A stretch of 64,000 nt of DNA from Phaeodactylum tricornutum CCAP 1055/1. Its lineage: Eukaryota; Bacillariophyta; Bacillariophyceae; Surirellales; Neidiaceae. The DNA is taken from contig NC_011682.1 in assembly GCF_000150955.2 (NCBI RefSeq), forward strand, positions 1-64,000, written 5' to 3'. The notes below the pieces were generated by a model, which saw only the letters and a program-made list of their open reading frames with translations, was not told the origin of the DNA and did not search any database. The translations under genes and the position numbers were made by a program. Of this stretch, positions 39,932 through 49,998 are shown piece by piece. Position 1 is the stretch's first letter; every line of letters starts with the position of its first letter.

Positions 39932-40696
39932 AGTGGATCTCCGGGGATTTCTGGAAACCACCTAGCAATATGGTATCAGTGCAGCAAGCGGAACCTCCCT
40001 GTTGTTTCGCCACTACCTTGGACGGTGCACATTCCCTTCCTCCAGACACTGTAAGACTTCGAGTCGCGCTGATAATAGAAACAACAAAATGACTGTGCAT
40101 GTACAAAAGAGATGCTGCACTCTGTCAATTTGTGGTGAAGGAAACTCCCTTCCTGATTGCTTAGACATTCATCGGAAGCGTTGGATGCTTAGCTAACAGT
40201 ATGGCAGCTCTGTTCAAGTACAACCATGAGCCGGATAGTTGCTGATAGTTTTCACTATCAGTCGCAGTCACAGGTAATCCAAATCGCTGGGATACGTCTA
40301 GTTCACGACTAAATCTCATCGCGGTTTTGTTTGGGTGTCACCGGCGCCGCAAACAACACTTCGATCGTGGGATTGCGGTTGCGACATTTTCAGGAAATGT
40401 GAACATTTAGACGATCATTGCTTTTATCCACAAGTCTTTTTTCCTTGTATATACCAAAATGTTATAAGAAGCTTATATTTTAAAAAGAACTGATTGATTT
40501 TGAAAGATCGTTCCTATCGCCGGACATCACGCGAATCTGTCCGTTCCTTTCTTCCACTATCCATAGCTACTACTACTACTGCTACCGTTAGCGCGTCCAG
40601 ATGCTACCCCCTAGTGGTTGGATAGCGTCAAACCTTTTCCGGTTTCAGTGCGCTGCTCATATTTTCACTTTTTCGTTCTCTTTATTCGTACAAACC
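39932..40696. other. Intergenic between two related membrane genes
   Basis: No supported gene. The run CAGTTGCTGATAGTTTTCACTATCAGTCGCAGTCACAG, with an ATAGT/ACTAT inverted pair, lies near 40235-40275. A short CTACTACTACTACT tract lies near 40567. Confidence 0.45.
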
Positions 40697-41860
40697 ATGA
40701 CATCCGCCACAGCAATCTACGCCGCTGTCCCTCTGAATGACAAGATTACATCGGAATCAATTGTCGAGACTCTTGAGGATAGCGATATCGTCTCCTTCTC
40801 GCATTCCACGGATGACGATACTCTCGAAAAACCACTTTTGGGAAGCGCTCCAGCCAAATCGGTCATGAATGTGACCCGTCTCAAGGCTCTCTTTTTCGTA
40901 ACCGGCATTTTAATAGCCCTTGCGTCCCAATACCTCTTGGCGAAAACCATGTGGAAGGACGACGTCGTCGGTCGAGCCTCATGGGAAGTCGTTGTCTTTA
41001 GTCTACAGTGGAGCTTTTGGACCTGCGTCATGGTGTTCTCCGTCATGATATGTATGGTCCGCGCCTTTTCTACCCAGCAGCAAACTCCGGTGGAGGAAGG
41101 TCTTGCATTTACCTTGGAAGCACACCACATTGTCGGGGCATTGCTTGCCGTATCGGCCAGTTGGTTCACGGTAGATTTTCTCCATCTGCAAGTTCCGACG
41201 CATGCCCATACCCTGTCGATTCTCGGGCTTGTTTCGATCGCGTACGCAATTTTTGTTCGCTGCATGACCGCACGCTTTCGAGAGCGTCGTCATAGTTTCA
41301 GCGGAACGGCAGATCGGCAAATCTACTCCTCCACCCAAGCTCTCATGCCGACCTACCAACTCTTGGCGGCGACCCTCGGACTCGTGGTTGGTCTCTGTTC
41401 TCAGTTCCTTTTGAGTTTCTTGCTGTGGACAGACAGCATGACAACTCCAGTCATCGACAACATGGTTGTCTTTGCCGCAATTTGGAGCATCTCCACCGTC
41501 ATCATTACCTTTGTTGGTTGTGCATCCTTGCGCTGCTTGGTTAATCAGGAAGAGCACAATATGCTCGAAACGGAGCGTGTCTTTTTGCGCATGGAAGCAC
41601 ACTACGTCTTTTGTGCTTTGATTGGAATCTGTGCCGCTTGGATTCTCATGAACGTTGCGCTTGGTTTGGAACAGCAAGTCTTACCCAGCTTGGGCATGCT
41701 CGCTCTCAGCTTGATCGGCTTTCGAGCCATCCTCCACTGCTTCCCCGAAGAAGATTGCCTAGCTGAGATTGGACTCGCCCATGCTAGAGAAAAAGAGGTT
41801 CTCGTCAGCAAGAGTACCAAAGAACAGGATGCGCTGCATCTGGTTGTCCAAATCGTCTAA
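40697..41860 (+). CDS. Eight-helix membrane protein, QFxSLGANF family (two units)
   Basis: An in-frame ATG at 40601 would add 32 hydrophobic-rich residues. The ATG at 40697 (MTSATAIYAAVPLND) matches the start style of the related proteins and is preferred, giving 387 residues. Unit 1 shows GILIALASQYLLAKTMW, FSLQWSFWTCVMVFSV and GALLAVSASWFTVDFLHL. Unit 2 shows GLVVGLCSQFLLSFLLW, FAAIWSISTVIITFVG and CALIGICAAWILMNVALGL. Both third helices are preceded by an acidic stretch and an E-A-H motif (LEAHHIVGA; MEAHYVFCA), like MESFYSTGA and MECRFVVGA in the relatives. The function is unknown. Confidence 0.75.
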   Translation: MTSATAIYAAVPLNDKITSESIVETLEDSDIVSFSHSTDDDTLEKPLLGSAPAKSVMNVTRLKALFFVTGILIALASQYLLAKTMWKDDVVGRASWEVVVFSLQWSFWTCVMVFSVMICMVRAFSTQQQTPVEEGLAFTLEAHHIVGALLAVSASWFTVDFLHLQVPTHAHTLSILGLVSIAYAIFVRCMTARFRERRHSFSGTADRQIYSSTQALMPTYQLLAATLGLVVGLCSQFLLSFLLWTDSMTTPVIDNMVVFAAIWSISTVIITFVGCASLRCLVNQEEHNMLETERVFLRMEAHYVFCALIGICAAWILMNVALGLEQQVLPSLGMLALSLIGFRAILHCFPEEDCLAEIGLAHAREKEVLVSKSTKEQDALHLVVQIV

Positions 41861-42645
41861 AAACTGAGTCTCTGCCAACGCCTTTACACAGTTGCATTTG
41901 TGATAGCCAGTTCCTTCAGGGAATAGAAGTACTTTGTCCTGCGTGTAACATAAGCAGCGTCCAAACGCTGCTGGGTGAGCTTGGCTCTACCATTTCCGGA
42001 ATCAGCATTCCTGTCAACCTAAAAAGTTAAAACCTTTCTTACATACATTTGTCTATTAATTAGCTTCGGTGTTATGCAATACATGTTTCGCCTTAATATG
42101 TCTTTCTTTTCGCCACATCACTCCAGACAATCCACTCACTTGCGCTTCCTTAACACAGGATGGTAGCAGCTCTCTCTCCTGTTCCTACGGATTGTGCAAT
42201 TGGCAAAGAAAGTTTACAGTTAGTTATATCTCGCGACAAGACATATCGTTTGAAGCAGCCTTTCGAATGTAAATACCTATGCAACTCGTTGTATACGCTC
42301 TAGTACTACTCATATTTTTGAAGTTTAAGTGTATGATACTTACAGCTACAGTCAATCACGACTGACTCTGAGTTGGTCTTTTACAGTTGCAAGACAAGTT
42401 ATTCTCACATTTAATATTCAAGATGCCTGTGAAAGAGGCAATATGAACGATCAGATTTTACCACAGTCTACGAACTCAAGCAGCATAGAAACAACTCCTA
42501 TCGAGACGGTCACCATTTTTGCATGGCTATTGGAGCCCATGCAACAAGCTAGTCGAAAAAAGAAGCAGGCCTCGAAGCCTTATATTTAACTGGCCTCGCA
42601 CAGGAATGCATCATTGGGACTGAGAAATCTAGATTGCTGAGTAAA
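41861..42645. other. Intergenic, no supported gene
   Basis: An open frame with an ATG at 42443 (48 codons, Lys-rich C-terminus) is too short and featureless to call. The rest is AT-rich. Confidence 0.45.
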
Positions 42646-43113
42646 ATGGTAGTTATTCGTCGACCTGATCATCGCAACCGTTGGCGGACCAGAATCGTCG
42701 TCGGAAATGTTCGCAACGCGTTTATCTTTCTTGTGACCAGTTATTTTCCCCTATGCGCGATCTTCAAGCTCGCAGCAACCCGTATCTTGCATCTCGGACT
42801 TGGCTGGTGGGTATGGGGCTATTTCTTCTCAATATCGCTGATGACGCTCGTGGTCTACGGATGGGACAAGCAAAGCCCTGAGATGGGAGGATGGCGTACC
42901 CCTGAAAGGACTCTTCACGCTTTGGAACTTCTGGGCGGCTGGATGGCCGCTTTTGTCGCCCAACTTTGGTTCCGGCATAAAACCCAGAAAGTGAGCTATC
43001 AAATTGTCTTTTGGTCAATTGCTTTGTTCCATCAATATCTCGCATTGCATTTCCTAAATGAGTGGTTGTACGCCGTGAAATTGCTCAATTCCGTCATTGG
43101 TTTATTTCGCTAA
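42646..43113 (+). CDS. DUF1294 family membrane protein
   Basis: The frame opens at a TTG; the first ATG (42646) gives 155 residues. The C-terminal half matches DUF1294: VVYGWDKQSPEMGGWRTPER, then LHALELLGGWMAAFVAQLWF and RHKTQKVSYQIVFW. There are about three or four hydrophobic helices. DUF1294 proteins are small bacterial membrane proteins, sometimes with an added cold-shock domain, and also occur in algae; none has an established function as far as I know. There is no cold-shock domain here. A bacterial origin by transfer is possible but not shown by sequence alone. Confidence 0.85.
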   Translation: MVVIRRPDHRNRWRTRIVVGNVRNAFIFLVTSYFPLCAIFKLAATRILHLGLGWWVWGYFFSISLMTLVVYGWDKQSPEMGGWRTPERTLHALELLGGWMAAFVAQLWFRHKTQKVSYQIVFWSIALFHQYLALHFLNEWLYAVKLLNSVIGLFR

Positions 43114-44368
43114 CAGCAAAGCACGAATGGCTTGAATTGAAGAAGTCACCAAGCTAAAAATGTGTAAAAAGCATATTATTAGTGAAGAAAAGTTGTTTTA
43201 TTTTTCCCGGGGCCGAAATCGTGGAGAATGAGCGATTGTAAGAAAAGTGGTTCTTGTCATGCTTTCTTTATCGGCGGGCACTTTTTGCGCGAACGAGCCG
43301 TAAGTTTGCACAATCCATTTGAATGACGGGAGACGCCACAAGCCCAAGGGCCCTCAAAAGCCCAAATTACTCACCACAATGGTTGTGGAAGGAACCCATG
43401 GGTAGGACTCCGAGAGAAATAGTGATCAATTAATGGTGGTAGTAGGCACTGATACGGTGACTGCAAAAAAGTCGGTGCCAGGCGTGCATGTCGGTCGAAA
43501 CGTCGGCAAAGTGGTGATTCCCCGTGAATGCAACGATTTGGTATAAGTTCCCGGAATGGCAGCAAGTTTTGAGGACCAATCATTCGAAGTCATTTGCATA
43601 GCTGCCATGTAAAGTACTTCAGATCTTCTTGTAAGATTCCCTTGAGAAGGCTTCGTGCGTATCACAATTGCTCGAGATTAGGTAAATTAGTCTCCGTTCC
43701 AAATACAGCTTCGAACACAGCTCACAGCTCCGATAATATCTGATATTATAGCTCTAGGGAGCGGTTGGGAATCCAAGCTGCTAATAGTAAGAGAAAACGC
43801 AAATTCCGCAAGTACCTGAGTACTGCTACAAGGGTGCCATGCTCCTCTGTGCAAAACAAGAAAGGGAACACCAGTCGACGCTGGAGCAGAATGAATCAAA
43901 CAATCCTTGACAAGCACCAAACGGTAGCTCTGTTGTTAAAAAAGACCTCCGCCATGCGCGTTTTTTGAACTCATTTTTTTCACAAACCACTATTCAGACG
44001 GGTCTCCAAGTCGGCCGAAGAATTGCAACAACGGAAAGCCGTGTGTTGACATATGCTTGGCCGATGCGGCTGATTCTCCTGTGCGACTAGAGAATGTCGT
44101 CGCCAGACTGTGTCTAGGCTTGGCTGTGCAGTGCTGATCGAAAAGAAGAACGAGTGTTTGGGGTACGCTTGCATTTGTGAATGTTGGAAAAGGGAGACCC
44201 AGTAAGCTTCGCAATTCCCCAGTGGAAGCGGAAATCAACCTCGTTTTGTCAACGTGTGAGGAGTATTTCGGAGGAAAAATTTGAAAGAAGTGACGAGCGG
44301 GCCAGTCGTATTCGGCGTTCGACTCCCGAATCGAACTGTCCAAGGCGTCGTTGTGAAGGAGTAGAAGA

Positions 44369-44419
<51 letters not shown>

Positions 44420-44545
44420 GGCGAGGGTTTCTTGAAAGTATCAAAACATGTTGTTTACTGTCTCTCTTTCGTCTCTCGTCGAGGAAACCAACACACTCTC
44501 CTTTCTCTCACTTCCTGCCTTCAATCGTTGACAGGAATATTTCGA
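43114..44545. other. Intergenic, no supported gene
   Basis: About 1.4 kb without a recognisable protein. It contains an imperfect AT palindrome (GATAATATCTGATATTAT near 43732-43750), the AGT repeat at 44371-44419, and a pyrimidine-rich run ending in GTTGACAG at 44527-44534. That run could be a 3' splice site of a 5'-UTR or targeting-sequence intron of the enoyl reductase gene. Confidence 0.45.
44371..44419. repeat. (AGT)n microsatellite
   Basis: About 16 uninterrupted GTA/AGT trinucleotides. It lies 127 bases upstream of the enoyl reductase ATG, so length changes could affect the promoter or 5' UTR. Confidence 0.95.
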
Positions 44546-45430
44546 ATGAATAGCGGTGCTCCGGCAGTGCTGTCGCGTAAGGTTGCGGTTGTCATGGGCG
44601 TGGCAAATCCACGCTCGATCGGCTGGGCCGCCGTCCAAGCACTCACGCAATCACACGAGGTTATCGTCACGTACCAAAACGAGCGCGTGGCACGAGCCTT
44701 GCGTGATCTGACCGCAGACAATCCTAGAATCCTTGGTTGTTTTCCCTGTGACGTCGAACAAGATGACAGCATTCCTCGATTATTTCAAGAATACATTCCG
44801 GAGGTGTTACAAAGCGCTACCCCTGTTTGCAGGCATCCCCAGTCTCTGGGCGATGAGGAAGATTATAAAATTGATGCCATCGTTCATAGCATAGCGTACG
44901 CTAATTTTGAAAAGACAACACTCGGCAATGCTTCGTGGGAGGCCTACCAACAAGCGCAGCATATATCTGCCTACTCTTTTCTGGAAACGGCCCGATGCGC
45001 TTTGCCGCTCTTGCCCAAAAGAGACCCCGATATCCCGGCATCGTGGTCGCTCTCTTCATCCATCACCGCCCTCACGTACCTCGGCGCGGTCAGGGCTGTA
45101 CCCAACTACCATATTATGGGACCAGTCAAGGCGAGCTTGGAAGCTCTGGTGCGCGGCTTGGCTGCTGAGTATGGCCCAACAGGAGTGCGCGTCAATGCCG
45201 TGTCGGCCGGACCTTTGAGGACCCAGGCGGCTAAAGGCATTCCCGGCTTTACACTGCTACACCAGCAAGCGGCATCTCAATCTCCTTTACAACGAGCAGT
45301 GACGAAGGAAGAAGTGGCCGATACTATTGCCTTTCTGGCCAATAAAGGCACGGGGATTACCGGTCAAACTATTTTTGTCGATGGAGGCTTCAGTAGCGTG
45401 GTCCCATTGCCAGCTGGCCACGTAACCTGA
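44546..45430 (+). CDS. Enoyl-ACP reductase, FabI type
   Basis: This short-chain dehydrogenase performs the last, NADH-dependent reduction in type II fatty acid elongation. Family marks are the FabI dinucleotide loop VVMGVANPRSIGWAA, an IAY-type SIAYAN strand, the catalytic region TYLGAVRAVPNYHIMGPVKASLE with both conserved tyrosines and the lysine, and RVNAVSAGPLRTQAAKGIPG. At 294 residues it is longer than bacterial FabI; an extra segment (about residues 91-107) precedes the SIAYAN strand. From the ATG at 44546 there is no plastid presequence. Either this is a mitochondrial or cytosolic version, or targeting exons lie upstream of the possible splice acceptor at 44534. Confidence 0.9.
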   Translation: MNSGAPAVLSRKVAVVMGVANPRSIGWAAVQALTQSHEVIVTYQNERVARALRDLTADNPRILGCFPCDVEQDDSIPRLFQEYIPEVLQSATPVCRHPQSLGDEEDYKIDAIVHSIAYANFEKTTLGNASWEAYQQAQHISAYSFLETARCALPLLPKRDPDIPASWSLSSSITALTYLGAVRAVPNYHIMGPVKASLEALVRGLAAEYGPTGVRVNAVSAGPLRTQAAKGIPGFTLLHQQAASQSPLQRAVTKEEVADTIAFLANKGTGITGQTIFVDGGFSSVVPLPAGHVT

Positions 45431-45767
45431 CGCGTGGAAATGATAAGCGTACAACACTTCTGTAGCGTCTTTCTCTGGGACGCTTCTTTTTCTGTTTCAA
45501 AATTCGGAACAGGCTTGTGGTGCGTGTCTAAATGGCTAAGCCGTATATATTGTCATAGATAATACTCAGCGTATGAGCCCGTTTTTGTGCCCCGCTGCCC
45601 CCAAAATGGGCTTGTACACCGAGTATATCTAGGACGATACATACGGCTCGAACCAATAGATTTACAAAGTCCTAAAATTTTCATTGCTCTCTCTAGCTAA
45701 TGTGAATGCCTTTTTCTCAATGTACACTATGAACTCATTCCAAACGGAAAGCTACCACGGAATATGC
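45431..45767. other. Convergent intergenic region
   Basis: The region lies between the stops of the enoyl reductase and the first ankyrin protein. No features. Confidence 0.5.
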
Positions 45768-46883
45768 CTAAACGGGAATCACACAATACTTCTGCATACT
45801 TACCAGGTCCGCCAGAAGCTCCTTTTCTTCCAATTCATCAATTAAAGAATTCTCGTCATCGTCGCTGAACGAATCGTCGTCTGACTCGGAATCGGAATTG
45901 TCGTCGCTGCTTCCTTCATCATCGCTGCTGCAGGAGCAAGAATCATCATCCTCAATATTGTCGGCGGCAAGAAAGAGCGCTTCTTTAGGTGTGAGTCGGC
46001 CGGACGCTACCATGGACGCCACGTCCAATGGTAAAGCATTTTCTGGATCCGGCATCGGCCTTGAGTGCGCTGCTTGATGAATCCCGGCTGGTGGCAAAGG
46101 AGCGGACTGGACTGGTGGCCAGTACTTGTCCACAATACACTCCAAGTAATCAATCCAAAAAATATAGTGATCCTTACGGACGTAGTCGAGTGGACAAACC
46201 CCTCGACAGTCCGCCATGAAGAGTAAGCTCGGTTCACGTTGAATCAAGAGCGAAAATGCTTGAAAGGAAGGCCGGGCACCCCAGCACGTGTCGTGCAACA
46301 GCGTGCGACCTTGAGCATCCGATATTTTTATTTCTCCACCAAAATCAATAAAGATCTGGAGAATTCGATGAAAGCCCATACGGCAGGCCTTGTGCATAAG
46401 AGACTCTCCGTGAATGTTGCATGCATTCGCTGAAACTCCACAGGACAAAATCTCTCGAATCTTTTCTTCATCTTGTCTTTTGAGAAGATCGATCAACTTT
46501 ACATCGTAAGATGCAAGCTGGAGAGGGGTGGGCTGATTGAAGAAAGCTGATTGAAGGACAGGGTATTGCTTGGTACAATAGCCCCGAGACTTAAGAATGG
46601 ATTCCAAGAACTCGTGAGGTGAGGTCGGAACGCTCTCCACCTCTTGATCTGAAGGAGTGTCTGCGCTGAGGTCTTCATTGACTACAGTTCCAACAGTATC
46701 AAACGAAGATTGGCTCACGAGCCTCTTCAAATTCGGTCGCTTCGTTCGCTTACGCCTTCCAAAACCTCCAAAAAGATTCTGGAAGAGTTTAAATGCGCTG
46801 CGATTAGAAGGGGGTTTGTGTACTTCTTCACCTTGGTTTGAGGCCAGAAAAACTGCCTGAAGCTCCAGAGGAATGCGGCTCAT
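45768..46883 (-). CDS. Ankyrin-repeat protein, tandem paralogue 1
   Basis: The protein is 371 residues. It has a conserved N-terminus (MSRIPLELQAVFLASNQGEE), a basic segment (FGGFGRRKRTKRPNLKR), then ankyrin-like repeats at about residues 130-255: CNIHGESLMHKACRMGFHRI and SDAQGRTLLHDTCWGARPSF. A very acidic Ser/Asp/Glu tail (about residues 310-350) ends in IPV. It is about two-thirds identical by eye to the next gene at 47592-48662, and order and tail are the same. Ankyrin repeats bind proteins; no partner can be named. There is no signal peptide. Confidence 0.82.
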   Translation of the reverse strand: MSRIPLELQAVFLASNQGEEVHKPPSNRSAFKLFQNLFGGFGRRKRTKRPNLKRLVSQSSFDTVGTVVNEDLSADTPSDQEVESVPTSPHEFLESILKSRGYCTKQYPVLQSAFFNQPTPLQLASYDVKLIDLLKRQDEEKIREILSCGVSANACNIHGESLMHKACRMGFHRILQIFIDFGGEIKISDAQGRTLLHDTCWGARPSFQAFSLLIQREPSLLFMADCRGVCPLDYVRKDHYIFWIDYLECIVDKYWPPVQSAPLPPAGIHQAAHSRPMPDPENALPLDVASMVASGRLTPKEALFLAADNIEDDDSCSCSSDDEGSSDDNSDSESDDDSFSDDDENSLIDELEEKELLADLVSMQKYCVIPV

Positions 46884-47591
46884 GTAAACTTTGCGGATGG
46901 CGATAGGGGGTCGGATACGCTTTCTCTTCCGTCTTTCGAAGCCAAAAATGTGAGAGCCCCATCGAATTTCTTCACGATTGTTTTAGACTTTTTCGCCTCT
47001 GTGTACCACAATCCAGTCTTTTATGGCCATTCCGGACAATGACTTTCTGTTCTCTCAATCTGTTTCAATAAGTAATTTGATGCCGAATAGATTCCACTGA
47101 ATCACCCCAGATGACGATTATGTCTATATTGCATACGTGGCCACATCATTTAAGGGAGATATTCCCAGCCAGATTGGCCTTCGCGGATAGGTAAAGACCG
47201 TGCTTCTATGTCGACTTCAGTAGCAAAGTAACATCGAGATTTTTTTAGAGATATTTTAGGTACCGATCGCTGTAAGCAGATTTTTTGTCCTTATTGACAG
47301 TGAGACAGGATTTGATTTACCGTGAGGAATAGTACGATTACGTGATATAGCTTGCATCATGGATGAAGTCTTACAATCCTTACATTTTCTCGATGCATAT
47401 ATCAAACAAACGTTTCGTGTCCGGGAAAGCACTCGACAAATCTGACGGAACAAATCCGAAAAAGCAACGAAATAGTAGTCACAAATCATCTTCAACATCT
47501 TCGCTAGGATGAGCAAAATTTTTTTTTTCAACTTTCCTTATAGATACTCTATCACTTGGTCAGACTAACCGAGTATAGGTCGTTCCATCCC
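46884..47591. other. Spacer between tandem ankyrin genes
   Basis: This is the promoter of the downstream (lower-coordinate) copy. Weak open frames only; no trace of a third ankyrin copy. Confidence 0.5.
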
Positions 47592-48662
47592 TTAGACGGG
47601 AATGCTTGATAGACTGTGAATTCCACACAGGTCAGCAAGTAGCTCGTCGTCTTCGTTGTCTTCCTCGTTCCACGTAGATTCGTCGTCGTCACTCAATGAA
47701 TCCTCCTCACCGCTGACTGAATCCTCTTCGTCTCCTTTTGCCAAGTATGTAGCTTCTTCTGGACTCAGTCTTCCCGACGCAACCATTGCGGCAAGTTCCA
47801 ACGAGAGAGCATTTCCTGGTTCTCCAATCTGTCTTGAGTGCGGCTCTTGCTTTACCAGATACGAAAGTTTGGGTGTGGACTGAGTTGAAGGCCAATATTT
47901 GTCCGCTATTTGGTCCAAGTACTCAATCCAGAAAACATAGTGATCCTTGCGAACATACTCGAGGGGGCAGGCACCACGGCAATCAGCTAGAAAAAGAAGT
48001 TCTGGTTGGCGATCAACGATAAGAGAAAAAGTTTGGAACGAAGGTCGGGCACCCCAACAGGTGTCGTGTAGCAACGTACGTCCCTGGGCATCAGAGATTG
48101 CGAGATCTGCGCCAAAGTCGGTGAACGCCCGGACGAGACGGTGATATCCTAATCGACACGCCTTGTGAATCAAAGATTCGCCATGAATATTGCAAGCGTT
48201 AGGTGAGATACCACTGGCAAGAATTTCTCGAACTTTCTGCTCATCCTGGCTCTTGATGAGCTGTATAAGCTTGGTATCGTATGAAGCGAGTTGAAGGGGT
48301 GTAGGTCGATTGAAGAATGCGGTTTGAAGAACAGAATAGCGTTCGGTACAGTAGCCACGTGCCTTCAATAAAACTTCCAGGTGTTCGTGCGGCGTAACGG
48401 GGGCACATTCGTTGTTCTCATTGTGGGAGCTGCCGCTAAAGTCATCCACCCCGAGAGTACTGACTGTGGCAAATGAGCTCTGGCTTGCAATGCGCTTCAA
48501 ATTCTCTCTTTTGTTCTCGGTGGATCGCTTACGTCGCCCAAAGCCTCCGAAGATGCTCTTGAACACCTTGAAAGCAGCTCTATTGGAAGGCGGCTTGTGT
48601 ACTTCCTCTCCTTTGTTCGAAGCAACAAAGATGGCTTGGAGCTCAAGTGGAATACGGCTCAT
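47592..48662 (-). CDS. Ankyrin-repeat protein, tandem paralogue 2
   Basis: The open frame reaches 48764, but the ATG at 48662 (MSRIPLELQAIFVASNKGEE) aligns with the start of the paralogue at 46883 and is preferred, giving 356 residues. The layout is the same: basic FGGFGRRKR segment, repeats with CNIHGESLIHKACRLGYHRL and SDAQGRTLLHDTCWGARPSF, an FWIEYLDQIADKYWP helix, and an acidic tail (GEEDSLSDDDESTWNEED) ending in SIPV. The acidic tail is shorter than in the neighbour. The pair arose by tandem duplication and both copies look intact. Confidence 0.82.
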   Translation of the reverse strand: MSRIPLELQAIFVASNKGEEVHKPPSNRAAFKVFKSIFGGFGRRKRSTENKRENLKRIASQSSFATVSTLGVDDFSGSSHNENNECAPVTPHEHLEVLLKARGYCTERYSVLQTAFFNRPTPLQLASYDTKLIQLIKSQDEQKVREILASGISPNACNIHGESLIHKACRLGYHRLVRAFTDFGADLAISDAQGRTLLHDTCWGARPSFQTFSLIVDRQPELLFLADCRGACPLEYVRKDHYVFWIEYLDQIADKYWPSTQSTPKLSYLVKQEPHSRQIGEPGNALSLELAAMVASGRLSPEEATYLAKGDEEDSVSGEEDSLSDDDESTWNEEDNEDDELLADLCGIHSLSSIPV

Positions 48663-49998
48663 TGTGCTTCTTGTTTTTGATATTTTTGGTTTGCGGCTAG
48701 GACGTTTCCTTGGCTGAAAAAGTAAATTTGTGAGAACGATTGCGTTTCGCAACTGGTTTTCCAATGAGTCTCAAATTCCAATACTGTTTGCGTCCGAAGA
48801 TGACACTCCCGTAGAAAGACCCTCCAGAACCACAGAATTATTAGCTTTGATGACTGTTTAAAGGATTTGGACGTCAAAGACTCCGAAGTTGTGTTTAGCT
48901 TTTGTCAAATGAACTGACGTGGCTGGTCATTTTCCAAAAAGACAGAATGATATAAAAATGTGAATAAGGGTGCCTATAGGACCAATTCGGGTCGCTCTAC
49001 TGTTAGTGAGCAATCTATTTACATAGACTAGTCAAACCCAGTAATAACATGTCTTACCGGAACATATTTCCAGCGGCTATACTGGCATGATGGTGGCATG
49101 ATTGCAGCGCTGTTTTACGCGCTTACATTGGCCCACACCCTACATTAAGTTCTTCCGCTGTGCGTTTCACTGGATTTGTCCGGGTCAGTGAGGACTTCGG
49201 CTTCTGGCGAGGCGAAAAAGTCGTTAGGTACGACCAGGTCATATGGACATCACAGTGCGATCTTGCTCAAGGACCACCTACCCTTCTTCTCTCACTCAAA
49301 AAGCAGCGCCAGCTGCGTACGTACTTGAGCAGCTCAATGCGGATGCCAGCTTATCCGGCTCCTTCCCCGCGCCTTGCATTTGTGGAAGACCGCGGAATCC
49401 ACGTATCTCATGGGCTTCCATGTGGATCTATAGCTTCTTAATTTTGCTTTGTGCCTTAAAATTGCCACTCGAAACGGAGTACAAACCAGAAACTATTTCG
49501 TATAGCTGCAATGGTGAAAGGTAGTATGCCTCAACTTCTTTTGCTCTTACAGCTTCCGATTCGATTGGTGCTTCCCGGCGTTACGTCTCCGTTGTGCTGG
49601 CCTGCAATAGCTGAATGCCGGCTTAATATTAAGATGCTTTGATCACGTGGCCCTCTTTAGTCTGCAAAGTCTGATTGTATCTAGACTGTTGCGAGCAATT
49701 GGTTACTGTTAGTTTGACCGTCGAATAGGGGCAGTTTACAGTAAACGGGAGGTACGAGCCCAGCTACGCTCTAGGCGTTCATCACAGTCGTGATTCACTG
49801 TAAACGCGACCCAGAGTTTACTGCTAATGCAATTCCGGTGAAAAAGCCATTTGGACAAGGCAAAGGCAAGCAGCAGATTTTGGTGTCACCACAATTTTCG
49901 CTTACATTACAACGAAGCATCAACATGAGAGCAAATCATGGATTGTACGTATAGCTTGATGCTATTGATAGTTTGCAGATAGCTTGGTACGTGAAGAT
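48663..49998. other. Divergent intergenic region with small palindromes
   Basis: No supported gene. Shortly before the anoctamin gene there is GTTTACAGTAAAC (49735-49747), an ATCAC-AGTC-GTGAT inverted repeat (49782-49795, containing a near match to the recurring 9-mer) and TTCACTGTAAAC (49795-49806). These could be regulatory sites. Confidence 0.5.
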
